Source: an uncultured Flavobacteriales bacterium
GTDB lineage: Bacteria > Bacteroidota > Bacteroidia > Flavobacteriales > BACL11
Direction of reading: 5' to 3'
Assembly (NCBI GenBank): GCA_905181635.1
Contig: CAJIYM010000003.1
Location: forward strand, 1-64,000
DNA: 64,000 nt
How positions within the stretch are numbered: position 1 is the first letter of the stretch; each line of letters begins with the position of its first letter. A model generated the notes under the pieces. The model saw only the letters and a program-made list of their open reading frames with translations, had not been told where the DNA came from and made no database searches. Shown here piece after piece: positions 1 to 9,308 of the stretch. The translations under genes were made by a program, and so were the position numbers.

Positions 1-151
1 AGTAGCAGGATTACAACCTCCACCCTTTTCACTAGATTACAGCAAGCTTTAAAACTAAAATTTGTACCACTTTTTGCACCACTAACCAATCTACTAAACC
101 AAACTTAAGAAATTTATTGGATTTTCAGAGTAATCTCTTATTTTATAAAAT
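1..151. repeat. Dispersed repeat, copy 1 (direct repeat of 5755..5905)
   Basis: gtagcaggattacaacct...cttattttataaaat aligns without gaps to 5755..5905, about 10-12 mismatches by eye; may extend left of the window. Confidence 0.9.
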
Positions 152-244
152 ATTAAATCTAAATTCGGTAATCCTAAGGCCCCGCGATATTCTATTGACG
201 AACAGGAAATTCAAAAAGTAAAGTTAGAATCACTTTTATCGTAA
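152..244 (+). pseudogene. Truncated 3' end of a gene abutting repeat copy 1
   Basis: Start-less frame IKSKFGNPKAPRYSIDEQEIQKVKLESLLS* begins where repeat homology ends; looks like a protein C-terminus, family uncertain. Confidence 0.35.
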
Positions 245-290
245 AGATTACTTCTAATTTCTAAAGGATTTTACAACAAGAAATACATTG

Positions 291-1100
291 TTATATTTCA
301 ATTTTTGTTCCGATTATTTTATTTTTTTGAGTAATAATAGGTTTACCATTTAATGCTTGAACTAGAGTTGTTGTTGCTAAAATTCCGTAAAATATTGAAA
401 TAATAATTGTTGCTTTTGTACTTTTAAAAAAATAGAATGAAAGCAATGGTAGTAACTGTAAGGCATGCATACCTATAAAGTGAGAAACTCTTAAATCGCC
501 TACAGTTTTACTCCAACCTATAATCCACCAATTTGAGTTATCATTTACGGCACCAACGCTATGACTCATCTGAGAACTCATTAAACCTCCTTCAAATGAA
601 AAAACAACAAAAATTAATATCCCTAAACGAATGGACCAAACATAATAACTTGGTAAATTTGGAAAGGACTGTGTAAAAAAGAGGAACCCAATATAAGCAG
701 TATAAAGTGTAACAATGACAGCCGCTAAGCCCATTAACGAATATAATACAGAATAAAGTGGTGTATTAAAGTTAAAATGTGATAATTGTCCTTTTGATGC
801 TTGAAATGCGATATAGATAAGTTCAAAACCAAATAAAATAATAACCACCCAATTAAATGGTATTACATTAAAATTTGGCAAATAATGACAGTACCAAAGC
901 ATTGTCCAAGAAAATAATGCTATTGAAACAGAAAACTTAAAGGGTTTAAACCAAGCGTTTACTCCGTGAACTTGAATACTAGTAAATTTAGTTAAAACAA
1001 TAAATATTATTGATAGAGAGAAACAAAACAAACCGAAATAAAACAAGTATTCGTTCCGAATTTTTAACTCCTTAATAAAACTTAATATTCCTTCAAACAT
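291..1100 (-). CDS. Hypothetical multi-pass membrane protein
   Basis: ORF 291..1139 with several hydrophobic segments; start at MFEGILSF (1100) avoids overlap with the upstream gene. Confidence 0.7.
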   Translation of the reverse strand: MFEGILSFIKELKIRNEYLFYFGLFCFSLSIIFIVLTKFTSIQVHGVNAWFKPFKFSVSIALFSWTMLWYCHYLPNFNVIPFNWVVIILFGFELIYIAFQASKGQLSHFNFNTPLYSVLYSLMGLAAVIVTLYTAYIGFLFFTQSFPNLPSYYVWSIRLGILIFVVFSFEGGLMSSQMSHSVGAVNDNSNWWIIGWSKTVGDLRVSHFIGMHALQLLPLLSFYFFKSTKATIIISIFYGILATTTLVQALNGKPIITQKNKIIGTKIEI

Positions 1101-1107
1101 TAACTTA

Positions 1108-1806
1108 TTATTTTTTGTAAATCGTAAATTTTGGTACAAAGTAATTTAAGCAATAAAGCATTCCTGCGTATGTAAAAATGAGAGTAGGCATATTGGTATT
1201 AAATCCTAAATCAAAATCTGGAATACTAAATAACTCTCTAAAAGATTTTGTTGCAATCAGTAGCATGAAAATGATTCCATAAGCAAAGACAGAAATAATT
1301 GCAATTCTATTTTTTGTAGTTCTAATAATTCCTTTTTTCGTTTCTTCTGCAAAGAAATACCATAAAGCTCCAATACTAAATAAGGCTTCTATTAATATGG
1401 CTAAATAAGGATTAGAAGCATACAATCCAAGACCGGCTTCCATTGTGTCTGCCCCAAAAATGTGGTGAGTATGACCTGAAAAGAAATCTAAAACAAAATG
1501 GATTGAAACTAAAACTACACTTACTAAGCCTATTTTGGTGCTTTTGAATAGAAGTTTCCCAAGTACGAAAACAATTGCCAACCAAAATAATTGAGGTAAC
1601 AAATCGTGGCTGTACAACATATCTACTACCATATTACTTAAAGTAGCATCAAAGGCATCACTTGGACTGGTTGATTCAAGTCCTAAATAATGAAAAAGAA
1701 ACCACAAGAAATCTTGTAATTGTGATATAATTAGAAAATAAAGTAACCCACCTTTTGGGAATTTTTGTTTTGCTATTAATGCGGTTGTAAAATGTCCTGC
1801 TAACAT
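1108..1806 (-). CDS. Hypothetical membrane protein
   Basis: 232-aa ORF, multiple TM segments, GHTHHIF motif. Confidence 0.75.
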   Translation of the reverse strand: MLAGHFTTALIAKQKFPKGGLLYFLIISQLQDFLWFLFHYLGLESTSPSDAFDATLSNMVVDMLYSHDLLPQLFWLAIVFVLGKLLFKSTKIGLVSVVLVSIHFVLDFFSGHTHHIFGADTMEAGLGLYASNPYLAILIEALFSIGALWYFFAEETKKGIIRTTKNRIAIISVFAYGIIFMLLIATKSFRELFSIPDFDLGFNTNMPTLIFTYAGMLYCLNYFVPKFTIYKK

Positions 1807-1880
1807 AATTTTTGTAATATTGTTATTAATTGAAAGTAAAAATACACATTACTATCGAATTAATAGTAATAATATAAAAA

Positions 1881-2300
1881 ATGATGATGAAATTTCGTTC
1901 TGGCTGCCCAATCTCTTCTACACTTGATGTTGTAGGCGATAAATGGTCTTTGTTAATTATTAGAGATATGCTCATTAAACATAAAAAAACTTTCAAAGAA
2001 ATTTCTGATTCAGATGAAAGAATTGCTCCTAGCATCTTATCTGCTAGATTAAAATTATTAGCATCTTGTAAACTGATTTTCAAAACAAAAGCACCAAATA
2101 ACAAAAAAGAAAATATTTATTTGTTAACGGAAAAAGGGATTCGTTTAACCCCTATAATTATTGAATTTAGTCTTTGGGGGGATTCCAATATGCGAGAATT
2201 TAATCAAATAGATATCATTGACGGACTCAAGGCCGATAAATCAGTTATCATCAAAACAATACAAGATAACTATAAAAGTCTACTTGTTAAATTCAGATAG
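1881..2300 (+). CDS. HxlR-family winged-helix transcriptional regulator
   Basis: CPISSTLDVVGDKWSLLIIRDMLIKHKKTFKEI...SILSARLKLL is HxlR-like. Confidence 0.9.
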   Translation: MMMKFRSGCPISSTLDVVGDKWSLLIIRDMLIKHKKTFKEISDSDERIAPSILSARLKLLASCKLIFKTKAPNNKKENIYLLTEKGIRLTPIIIEFSLWGDSNMREFNQIDIIDGLKADKSVIIKTIQDNYKSLLVKFR

Positions 2301-2432
2301 TAGTTTTCAATGAAGCTTATTAGATTTGGACTTCATACTATTAAAAATATCTGAACTTTCTTTGATAAAGCAAATATAAATACAAAGCAAAAACTACCCT
2401 ATCTAAACTCTTCTTCTAAAACTTATTATTAA

Positions 2433-3947
2433 TTATTCAATAACTATTTTAGCATAAAGTAAACTATTATCAAGCTTAATCACTACGATATATGCTCCGT
2501 TCAACATTTGTTCAGTATTTATTTGGTGTTGTTTAGGTGTACTACTCTCATAAATAAGTTGACCCGAAAGATTAAAAACTTTAACCTTTTCAATCGTGTT
2601 TAATGGTATTATTGGATCAATAAAAAATACCCCAGAATTAGGGTTAGGATAAACTAATCCTTCGGTTAGTTGCGTCTGAAAATTATTAATTCCAATTAGG
2701 GGGCTCATGTTTAATATTACACGAACTTTATTGTCAGAACCCAAGAAGCAAATATCGTCTAATCCGTTATTGTCAAAATCTTCAAAAAGCATACCTCTAC
2801 CAGTTTCAGTGCTACAATCTGCCCCTAATGGAATCTCTTGAACCTGATGGGAATTATTTATATTGAATGGATCAAACGCAATTACAAGGGAGTCGAGATC
2901 ACTGCCATTGGATTGAACGAATACAATATCTGTATTTGAGTCTAAGTCCATATCGTGTGAGTACATAAAGCCTCCATAAAAATAATCCGATATAACATGC
3001 CTTATTTCCAGTGAAGAATTATTAGCATTAGAAGACAGATCAAATAATACAGGAGGTCCTGATGAATTGAAAACATCGAGCTTCTCGAAAGATCTATTAT
3101 ATGCTATGACATCATCAGAACCATCTTGATTTACATCCACTAATAGTTTATGGTCTCGAAGTTGGCCCAATGGATTATTCCATCCCTCTTGGTAAAATTC
3201 CATTTCAAATGATTTATTGGCATTTTGTGTGAATAAAGTAAAACCTCTATCAATAGGCATAAAAAAGTCCATTCTACCATCGCCATTCGCATCTCCATGT
3301 TTTAAATCGAGAGAATAGCCGGTTGAATTCACATCTCCATAGACGTTATGAGTAAATGAATTGTTTGTATTGTCGAATACATGTAGTAGAAGAGGAGCAT
3401 GAGACCCAGAGCATGCAGATACAATATCTAAATCGCCATCCGCATCATAATCAATAAAAATTGCTTCGTATCCATGAGTAGAGCAACTAAAAAACGTTGG
3501 AGCATCAAATGTCATGAAACCATTAGCATTTCCATCATAAAGATAAAATCCATTATCCCAGAAACTATATACTAGCATATCTACATTTCCATCTACATTA
3601 TAGTCAGCAAAATCTGAGATAGCTAATAGGTTATTTATGCCACCCGTAGCATAATTAATAGAAGTTGTACTTTGTGTAAATGTTCCATCACCATTTCCAA
3701 TAAGTATAATTGCATTTGATGCTGGATAAAATTCAAAAGATTGAGGATAGGACATTCCTCCGTCTAAAGCAAGGTCTAATATTCCATCTTCATTAAAATC
3801 ATAGGAGAAAGTATTGAGCATTCTTTCGCCAACTTCAACAGTTGTAAATGAAGTTTCAATGGGGTTGGACGCTAAGAATTGCGCAAAACTGTATTGAGAT
3901 ATAATGAGGCTTAAAAAAGTAGTTAATAATTTAAGTTTATATTTCAT
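2433..3947 (-). CDS. FG-GAP/VCBS-repeat secreted protein with canonical T9SS type A-like C-terminus
   Basis: Signal peptide; D.DGD/N.DG repeats (DYDADGDLDIV, DANGDGRMDF); C-terminal VYPNPNSGVF...LSGQLIYES...GAYIVVIKLDN. Confidence 0.85.
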   Translation of the reverse strand: MKYKLKLLTTFLSLIISQYSFAQFLASNPIETSFTTVEVGERMLNTFSYDFNEDGILDLALDGGMSYPQSFEFYPASNAIILIGNGDGTFTQSTTSINYATGGINNLLAISDFADYNVDGNVDMLVYSFWDNGFYLYDGNANGFMTFDAPTFFSCSTHGYEAIFIDYDADGDLDIVSACSGSHAPLLLHVFDNTNNSFTHNVYGDVNSTGYSLDLKHGDANGDGRMDFFMPIDRGFTLFTQNANKSFEMEFYQEGWNNPLGQLRDHKLLVDVNQDGSDDVIAYNRSFEKLDVFNSSGPPVLFDLSSNANNSSLEIRHVISDYFYGGFMYSHDMDLDSNTDIVFVQSNGSDLDSLVIAFDPFNINNSHQVQEIPLGADCSTETGRGMLFEDFDNNGLDDICFLGSDNKVRVILNMSPLIGINNFQTQLTEGLVYPNPNSGVFFIDPIIPLNTIEKVKVFNLSGQLIYESSTPKQHQINTEQMLNGAYIVVIKLDNSLLYAKIVIE

Positions 3948-4001
3948 GTTTAATGTTTAATGTTAATTTATACTTACACTTCCGAAGCAATTTATCTCGA
4001 T

Positions 4002-4046
4002 AAAAAAGTTCGAAATAAGGACCGAGAGGTCCACTCAAATTAGTGG
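4002..4046. promoter_or_regulatory. Conserved upstream element copy A plus hairpin
   Basis: aaaaaagttcgaaataaggaccgagaggtcca; GGACC-GAGA-GGTCC dyad followed by CCACT..AGTGG. Confidence 0.55.
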
Positions 4047-4060
4047 GGTATAATAAATTT

Positions 4061-5545
4061 CTAACGCACATATCTTTTAGTTATACTTCCATCTATATAA
4101 ACATCAAAGATTATTTGATTTCTTAAATTTCTATTTATCTTTTCTCCAAGAATGTTAATTGAATATGAATATACTTTATCTAAATGATTTAATTCAGAGA
4201 CACTTGTAGTTGTTGGTAATAAAACAGCATCAATAACATGTACAACTCCATTATCTGCAACTAAATCCGCAACAATAACTTGCGCGTTATCTATAAAAAC
4301 CTCACTCATAGAATTAATCGTAACTAACACATCTCCATTCAAAGTTGGCACAACAAGATTATTTGATAACATTGTAGACAATACACTGTCTCCAACAACA
4401 TGGTGCAATAAAATATCTGTTAATTGTGGTATATCAGCTAGTAAAGCAGTAACTGTACCTGCTGGCAATAAATTAAATGCAGCATCAGTTGGCGCAAATA
4501 ATGTAAATGGCCCAGCACCTGATAAAGTTCCATCTAATGCACAAGCATCAATTGCAACCTTTAATGTAGTATGATTTGGTGAATTTGATACAATATCATA
4601 AATTGAATTTGGAGGCGCTGGTAATAAAACAGCATCAATAACGTGTACAACTCCATTATCTGCTAGTATGTCAGCACCTGTTACTTCAGCAATAGTTCCG
4701 TTCCCAGATTCAATAAAAACGCTTGCACCAGATATTGTTACTGTAATATCGCCATTCAAAGTTGGCACAACAAGGTTATTTGATAAAATTGTAGACAATA
4801 CACTGTCTCCAACAACATGGTGCAATAAAATATCTGTTAATTGTGGTATATCAGCTAGTAAGGCAGTTATTGTTGCTTGTCCTAATAAATTAAAGGCCGC
4901 ATCAGTTGGCGCAAATAATGTAAATGGTCCAGCACCTGATAAAGCACCATCTAAAGAACATGCATCAATTGCAACCTTCAATGTAGTATGGACTGTAGAA
5001 TTTGATACTATGTCATATACAGAGTTTGGAGGTAAAATACCAATATCACCAGCATCAATAGGTCCACCATTATCTTCAAATGCAAATCCCATTATAATTA
5101 TTTCAACTCCAGGCACAACATCAATCATTATCCAAGCATAATTGTTATTAGCTGTTTTAACACCAACATAATGAATTCCTGCTGGTTCCTGACCCGGCTG
5201 CATTGGTCCGTAACCAGTTGCACCATCAATATTCAAAAAATTGCTTCCATTAATTGGATCATTAAATTGATACAACTTTAGTTCATCAGAATATGTTCCC
5301 GCAGGAGTAACTGTAAAAATATTTCCTGTTGGACTATTAAAATTTTGAGCGTTAATGCCAGCGAAATCAGAATATGTAAAGTCTATATCTGTAGCATCAA
5401 CAGTTAATGTAATTGGAGTAGGAAATCCTCCTCCTGTAGAATATGCAACTGTTGCGTTTACATTTGGAACATGTACAATTGATGCGAAAATTAGGTTAGA
5501 AATTGTCAGCATGCAAAACACAAGTGTAAGTTTAATTTTTTTCAT
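4061..5545 (-). CDS. Secreted protein with two tandem fasciclin (FAS1) domains
   Basis: Two copies of HTTLKVAIDAC..GPFTLFAPTDAAFNLL...DNGVVHVIDAVLLP; diverged C-terminal tail ILGEKINRNLRNQIIFDVYIDGSITKRYVR. Confidence 0.9.
   Translation of the reverse strand: MKKIKLTLVFCMLTISNLIFASIVHVPNVNATVAYSTGGGFPTPITLTVDATDIDFTYSDFAGINAQNFNSPTGNIFTVTPAGTYSDELKLYQFNDPINGSNFLNIDGATGYGPMQPGQEPAGIHYVGVKTANNNYAWIMIDVVPGVEIIIMGFAFEDNGGPIDAGDIGILPPNSVYDIVSNSTVHTTLKVAIDACSLDGALSGAGPFTLFAPTDAAFNLLGQATITALLADIPQLTDILLHHVVGDSVLSTILSNNLVVPTLNGDITVTISGASVFIESGNGTIAEVTGADILADNGVVHVIDAVLLPAPPNSIYDIVSNSPNHTTLKVAIDACALDGTLSGAGPFTLFAPTDAAFNLLPAGTVTALLADIPQLTDILLHHVVGDSVLSTMLSNNLVVPTLNGDVLVTINSMSEVFIDNAQVIVADLVADNGVVHVIDAVLLPTTTSVSELNHLDKVYSYSINILGEKINRNLRNQIIFDVYIDGSITKRYVR
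4211..5030 (-). repeat. Tandem ~408-bp intragenic duplication (two FAS1 repeats)
   Basis: ggtaataaaacagcatcaataac(a/g)tgtacaactccattatctgc at 4211 and again at ~4619. Confidence 0.85.
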
Positions 5546-5677
5546 AATTTGATTTAATAATTTGATTTTTTTAACAGTGCAAATATAGAAAAATTACTAC
5601 TGTTTTGATAGTAAAAATTACATTATAATGTATAATGTTGATTTATACTTACACTTCCAAAGCAATTTATATCAATC

Positions 5678-5740
5678 AAAAAGTTCGAAATTAGGACCGA
5701 GAGGCCCATCAAAAAAAATCCACTTATATGAGTGGGATTT
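5678..5740. promoter_or_regulatory. Conserved upstream element copy B plus hairpin
   Basis: aaaaagttcgaaattaggaccgagaggcccatca then tccacttatatgagtggga hairpin; shares ~85 bp with copy A. Confidence 0.55.
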
Positions 5741-5754
5741 ATTTACTATGTCGT

Positions 5755-5905
5755 GGTAGCAGGATTACAACCTCTACCCTTTACACTAGATTACAGTAAG
5801 CTTTAAAACTAAAATTTGCACCACTTTTTGCACCGCTAACCAATCTACTAAAACAAACTTAAGAAATTTATTCGATTATCTGAGTAATCTCTTATTTTAT
5901 AAAAT
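5755..5905. repeat. Dispersed repeat, copy 2
   Basis: Direct repeat of 1..151. Confidence 0.9.
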
Positions 5906-5909
5906 AATA

Positions 5910-6446
5910 TTATTTTATAACTATTCTTTTTTCTACTGTTCCATCATCATAGGTGTAAAAGAGAACTTTATTCTTAGTGCCTTTTGTTTCTCTTCCTAAA
6001 AGGTCTGTTACTTTTAGAAGTTCTTTGTTTGTAGTATGTTCTTCAATTCCAACAGAATTAACAACACTAAAAGAAATTATATCATTATCATCAGGCACAA
6101 TGCCAGCTGTACAAGGTGGTTCGCCACCTCCAGAAGACAAAGTTAAATCGAAAAGATAAGTTCCAGCTAATAGTGGATTTAACTTAAAAGTATCAGTAGT
6201 ATTACAAATCGCAGCTGCAATTCCTATGCAATGTTGTGTCGAAGCTAATATATTATTACCTACAATATTGAATGACTTAAAATCTAAAGGACAGCCAGAA
6301 GAAGTAAATAAAAGTTCAGCATAAATATAAACTGTATCAGTATTATTTGGATTTGCAGGTGCAACAATCAAAGAAGAAATAGAACCTAGCATTTGTGTAA
6401 ACCCAATCATTGGGAAAAAAAGTAATATAAGTAGTAGTTTTTTGAT
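5910..6446 (-). pseudogene. Secreted protein with variant C-terminal tail; start codon apparently ATC
   Basis: In-frame IKKLLLILLFFPMIGFTQ matches paralogue signal peptide MKKLLLILLYLPMIGFGQ; tail VTDLLGRETKGTKNKVLFYTYDDGTVEKRIVIK. Confidence 0.6.
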
Positions 6447-6509
6447 TGATAATCGTTTTAGCTAAACTGCCTTTTAATACAGTTTAGGTTTTGTTAGCTT
6501 TACGTTATA

Positions 6510-6965
6510 TTATTTTTTAATGTTCATTTCATAAACAGATATCCATTTTTTCGCACTAATTTTTTTCATTAATTGTCCAATGAGTTTATAGGGAATTTGG
6601 TCCAATTTTTTGAAGCGGATACAACTTTTTCCCATATCTAATTTTTGCTTGCTATGCTTAGGATATTCTGACACGAACCATTCCAAAAGTTTTGGATCTG
6701 AATAGATACCCATGTGGTAAAAATTAATTGAATTCTTTTGTGAAGCAATTCCAGCAAACGGCAATGGTTCTATTGGCTTGCAATGGTATCCTGCAGGATA
6801 AACTGAATGAGGTATAACGTAACCCAAACCGCCGTAACTAATGGCTGCTTCAAAATCTTTAGGCAAGTTTTGCATAATGACATCATGCAAATTATTAAAT
6901 GGTTCTATCCTTTCCTCAGAAAGGCTGGTTAAAATATCTTGTACTGTTTTTCCTATTGCTTTCAT
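6510..6965 (-). CDS. DUF1801 domain protein (YdhG/YobT-like)
   Basis: ISYGGLGYVIP...PLPFAGIASQKNSINFYHMG...GKSCIRFKKLDQIP. Confidence 0.75.
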   Translation of the reverse strand: MKAIGKTVQDILTSLSEERIEPFNNLHDVIMQNLPKDFEAAISYGGLGYVIPHSVYPAGYHCKPIEPLPFAGIASQKNSINFYHMGIYSDPKLLEWFVSEYPKHSKQKLDMGKSCIRFKKLDQIPYKLIGQLMKKISAKKWISVYEMNIKK

Positions 6966-7002
6966 TTTTTTGAATTTCCTTTTGCCTGGTACTTAATAAT
7001 GA

Positions 7003-7077
7003 CTGCTAACCAATATACTAAATCAAATTTAATAAATGGATTTGATTACCTGAGTAAACCGAAATTTTATAAAATAA
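7003..7077. repeat. Dispersed repeat, partial diverged copy 3
   Basis: gactgctaaccaatatactaaatcaaatttaataaatgga..ttacctgagtaa..attttataaaat matches the 3' half of copies 1 and 2. Confidence 0.7.
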
Positions 7078-8223
7078 TTATTCTATAACAAACTTTTTCT
7101 CAATCGAGCCGTCTTCATAAATAAAGAATAAAGTTTGATTACTATTTATTGATGTTTCTCTTCCTAAGAGATTAACTACTTTAACTAGTTTTTTATCAAA
7201 TGAGCCTATCTCTCCTATAGAAGTCACACTACCCATCCTTGCCCAAAGGCCTGAATTTGCATCCCATATCCAGGTCACACAACATGTAGAATATCCAATA
7301 GCATCTGCATAAGTAATACAAACATTAATAGTGTCATACGGCTGACCATTATTCATGTTATTAAAAATCTGATGTGAATTCGACATACTATCTACACCTA
7401 AAACTGTACCATCTGGAGCAGTAGTAATCCAAGAAGCAATAATGGTATTAATATTCAGTACTTGAGCCATTAAAATTGTTTGGGGTGAACCACCTGTACT
7501 AAAAAGAGTCATGGAATCACAAAGATTAGATACTGTGCTAACACAAACAGCCTGACAAGCAGCTAAAGATGTGTATTGTCCCAAACCAGTTCCAGGATCA
7601 TAACATCCAAGCAAATTTGGACTACAATCCCAAGAAGAAGGGGGTGGCATAACATTACAAGAATCAGCTATACACGCTGCAATGGTTGAGTATACTGACA
7701 TTATATTTGTTTGTCCCATAGTATAAACTCCAGGGCCTACACATGTAGTAATTCCAGGAGCAACTCCTCCCATACAAGCAAAACTATCGGTAACATTACC
7801 ACAATTAGATTGACAAGCAGCTAAAGATGTGTATTGTCCGAGACCAGTTCCAGGATCATAACATCCAAGCATATTTGGATTACAATCCCAAGAAGCAACA
7901 GCATTTCCTGGAATTGACCAACTATTTCCATTCCAAAAATAAATAATACAACATACAGTATTCATTGTATAAAGACAAGTGGTAATTGTATCGTAAGGTG
8001 CACCAGAAGGTGAGATATTGTATACACTATGCATATTCCATGAGCTATCCTGCCCTAATATTGTTCCATCTGGAGCAGTTGTTTCCCAAAAATCAATAAT
8101 TCCTACAGATGTGAGTGTTAATTGATATTGTGAGCCAGAAACAGTTAATGAATCACAAGGTGATTGTGCCTGAACAAATAAAAGAGTAAATGATGTTAGT
8201 GTTAATAATAATAACTTTTTCAT
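7078..8223 (-). CDS. Cys-rich multidomain secreted protein with variant C-terminal tail
   Basis: Signal peptide; repeated SWDC.PN.LGCYDPGTGLGQYTSLAACQ..C; tail VVNLLGRETSINSNQTLFFIYEDGSIEKKFVIE. Confidence 0.8.
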   Translation of the reverse strand: MKKLLLLTLTSFTLLFVQAQSPCDSLTVSGSQYQLTLTSVGIIDFWETTAPDGTILGQDSSWNMHSVYNISPSGAPYDTITTCLYTMNTVCCIIYFWNGNSWSIPGNAVASWDCNPNMLGCYDPGTGLGQYTSLAACQSNCGNVTDSFACMGGVAPGITTCVGPGVYTMGQTNIMSVYSTIAACIADSCNVMPPPSSWDCSPNLLGCYDPGTGLGQYTSLAACQAVCVSTVSNLCDSMTLFSTGGSPQTILMAQVLNINTIIASWITTAPDGTVLGVDSMSNSHQIFNNMNNGQPYDTINVCITYADAIGYSTCCVTWIWDANSGLWARMGSVTSIGEIGSFDKKLVKVVNLLGRETSINSNQTLFFIYEDGSIEKKFVIE

Positions 8224-8404
8224 AATTTTACGGTTTATATTAATATTAGATATTTTTTAGTTATCAAATCGCTTTATACTTCAAAAATATATAATTTCTT
8301 GCAACTTATAACATCTTTTTGAATTACATCTTACCTATTCAAGAAACTCATGCCAATGCTTATATATAGCAATAGTCTTACATATCCAAAGTAATATGCC
8401 TATG

Positions 8405-8437
8405 AAAAAAGTTCGAACTTAGGACTGTGAGACCCAC
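8405..8437. promoter_or_regulatory. Conserved upstream element copy C
   Basis: aaaaaagttcgaacttaggactgtgagaccca; contains AAGTTCGAACTT palindrome. Confidence 0.5.
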
Positions 8438-8450
8438 AACCATTAAGCTA

Positions 8451-8487
8451 AAACCCCTGTTTATCAATAATTTACAAGGTTTTTTTT
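8451..8487. terminator. Putative terminator hairpin
   Basis: aaacccctgtttatcaataatttacaaggttttttt, imperfect stem. Confidence 0.4.
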
Positions 8488-8564
8488 ATGTTGTCGAAGT
8501 TGTTGTCGGTTTAGAGCGAATACATAGCTTTATTCCTCTTCTTTCTTGGCAAATAGATTTATAT

Positions 8565-8807
8565 TTATATCAATAGCTCTCTTTCCTCAATCTCTTCATA
8601 AACTTTTACCTTTCCAATTGAATAAGGAAGTAGTTTTGAGATTGCATTGAAGTACTCTGTTGGAGAGTCTATCTTATCTAGCATCTCCATTATCTTGTTT
8701 CCATCAATTGCTTGGTTTATATGTTCTCTTATGAGCTTAGAAGTAGTGCTTACTGAACCTTTAGTTCTACCTATAAGGTTTCCGCTTGTTCCTTTCTTAA
8801 ATGGCAT
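8565..8807 (-). CDS. Small protein with DUF5681-like (phage/mobile-associated) N-terminus
   Basis: PFKKGTSGNLIGRTKGS resembles KKGxSGNPxGRPKG. Confidence 0.55.
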   Translation of the reverse strand: MPFKKGTSGNLIGRTKGSVSTTSKLIREHINQAIDGNKIMEMLDKIDSPTEYFNAISKLLPYSIGKVKVYEEIEERELLI

Positions 8808-8828
8808 ATTTTTTTACGTTAGAATAAC

Positions 8829-9260
8829 TTAACACCCACCTTCAAGCATAGGTATTATTGTACCATCTTTTTCATAGCTTATGTATTTAACGGATTTTCC
8901 ATTTTCATCATAAGTTATTTCGGTATTGAGTTCCCCACTATCATAATATCGTTTCCATATTCCAGTTCTTTCACTACATACTCCTTCTTCAGTGTATTTG
9001 TAAAAACCTTCTTCTTTTATTCTTCCGTATTTAGTGTAAGATGTAAATTCCCCTTCCATTTTCCCATTCTTATAATTCGCTTCTGTTTTTATTGCCCAAG
9101 CTCCCCAATCATAAAAATATTTTGTAGTCCCATCTCTTTTCCCTTCTATATTGTAGTGTACTTCTGATAGAATTGCACCACTATTATAATAAGCTCGTTT
9201 TACTTCTTGCCCAAACCCAATCATAGGCAAGTAAAGTAATATAAGTAGTAGTTTTTTCAT
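8829..9260 (-). CDS. YwqK-type MORN-like repeat protein
   Basis: YYNSGAILSEVHYN.EGKRDGTTKYFYDWG..KTEANYKNGKMEGEFTSYTKYG. Confidence 0.75.
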   Translation of the reverse strand: MKKLLLILLYLPMIGFGQEVKRAYYNSGAILSEVHYNIEGKRDGTTKYFYDWGAWAIKTEANYKNGKMEGEFTSYTKYGRIKEEGFYKYTEEGVCSERTGIWKRYYDSGELNTEITYDENGKSVKYISYEKDGTIIPMLEGGC

Positions 9261-9308
9261 CTTAGTTGTTTGTTAATCTATTGTTTTAGAGTCTGTAAAC
9301 TTAATTAT

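Noticed and set aside
1826-2104. Minus-strand ORF antisense to the HxlR gene
   Set aside because: Fully overlaps a well-supported HxlR regulator and has no recognisable motif.
4668-5141. + strand 157-aa ORF within the FAS1 gene
   Set aside because: Antisense to a clear fasciclin gene; low-complexity shadow ORF.
5755-5810. Degraded tRNA (GTAGAGGTTGTAATCCTGCTACCA on the minus strand)
   Set aside because: Only a T-arm-like hairpin is recognisable, without a complete cloverleaf; mentioned only as a possible att remnant.
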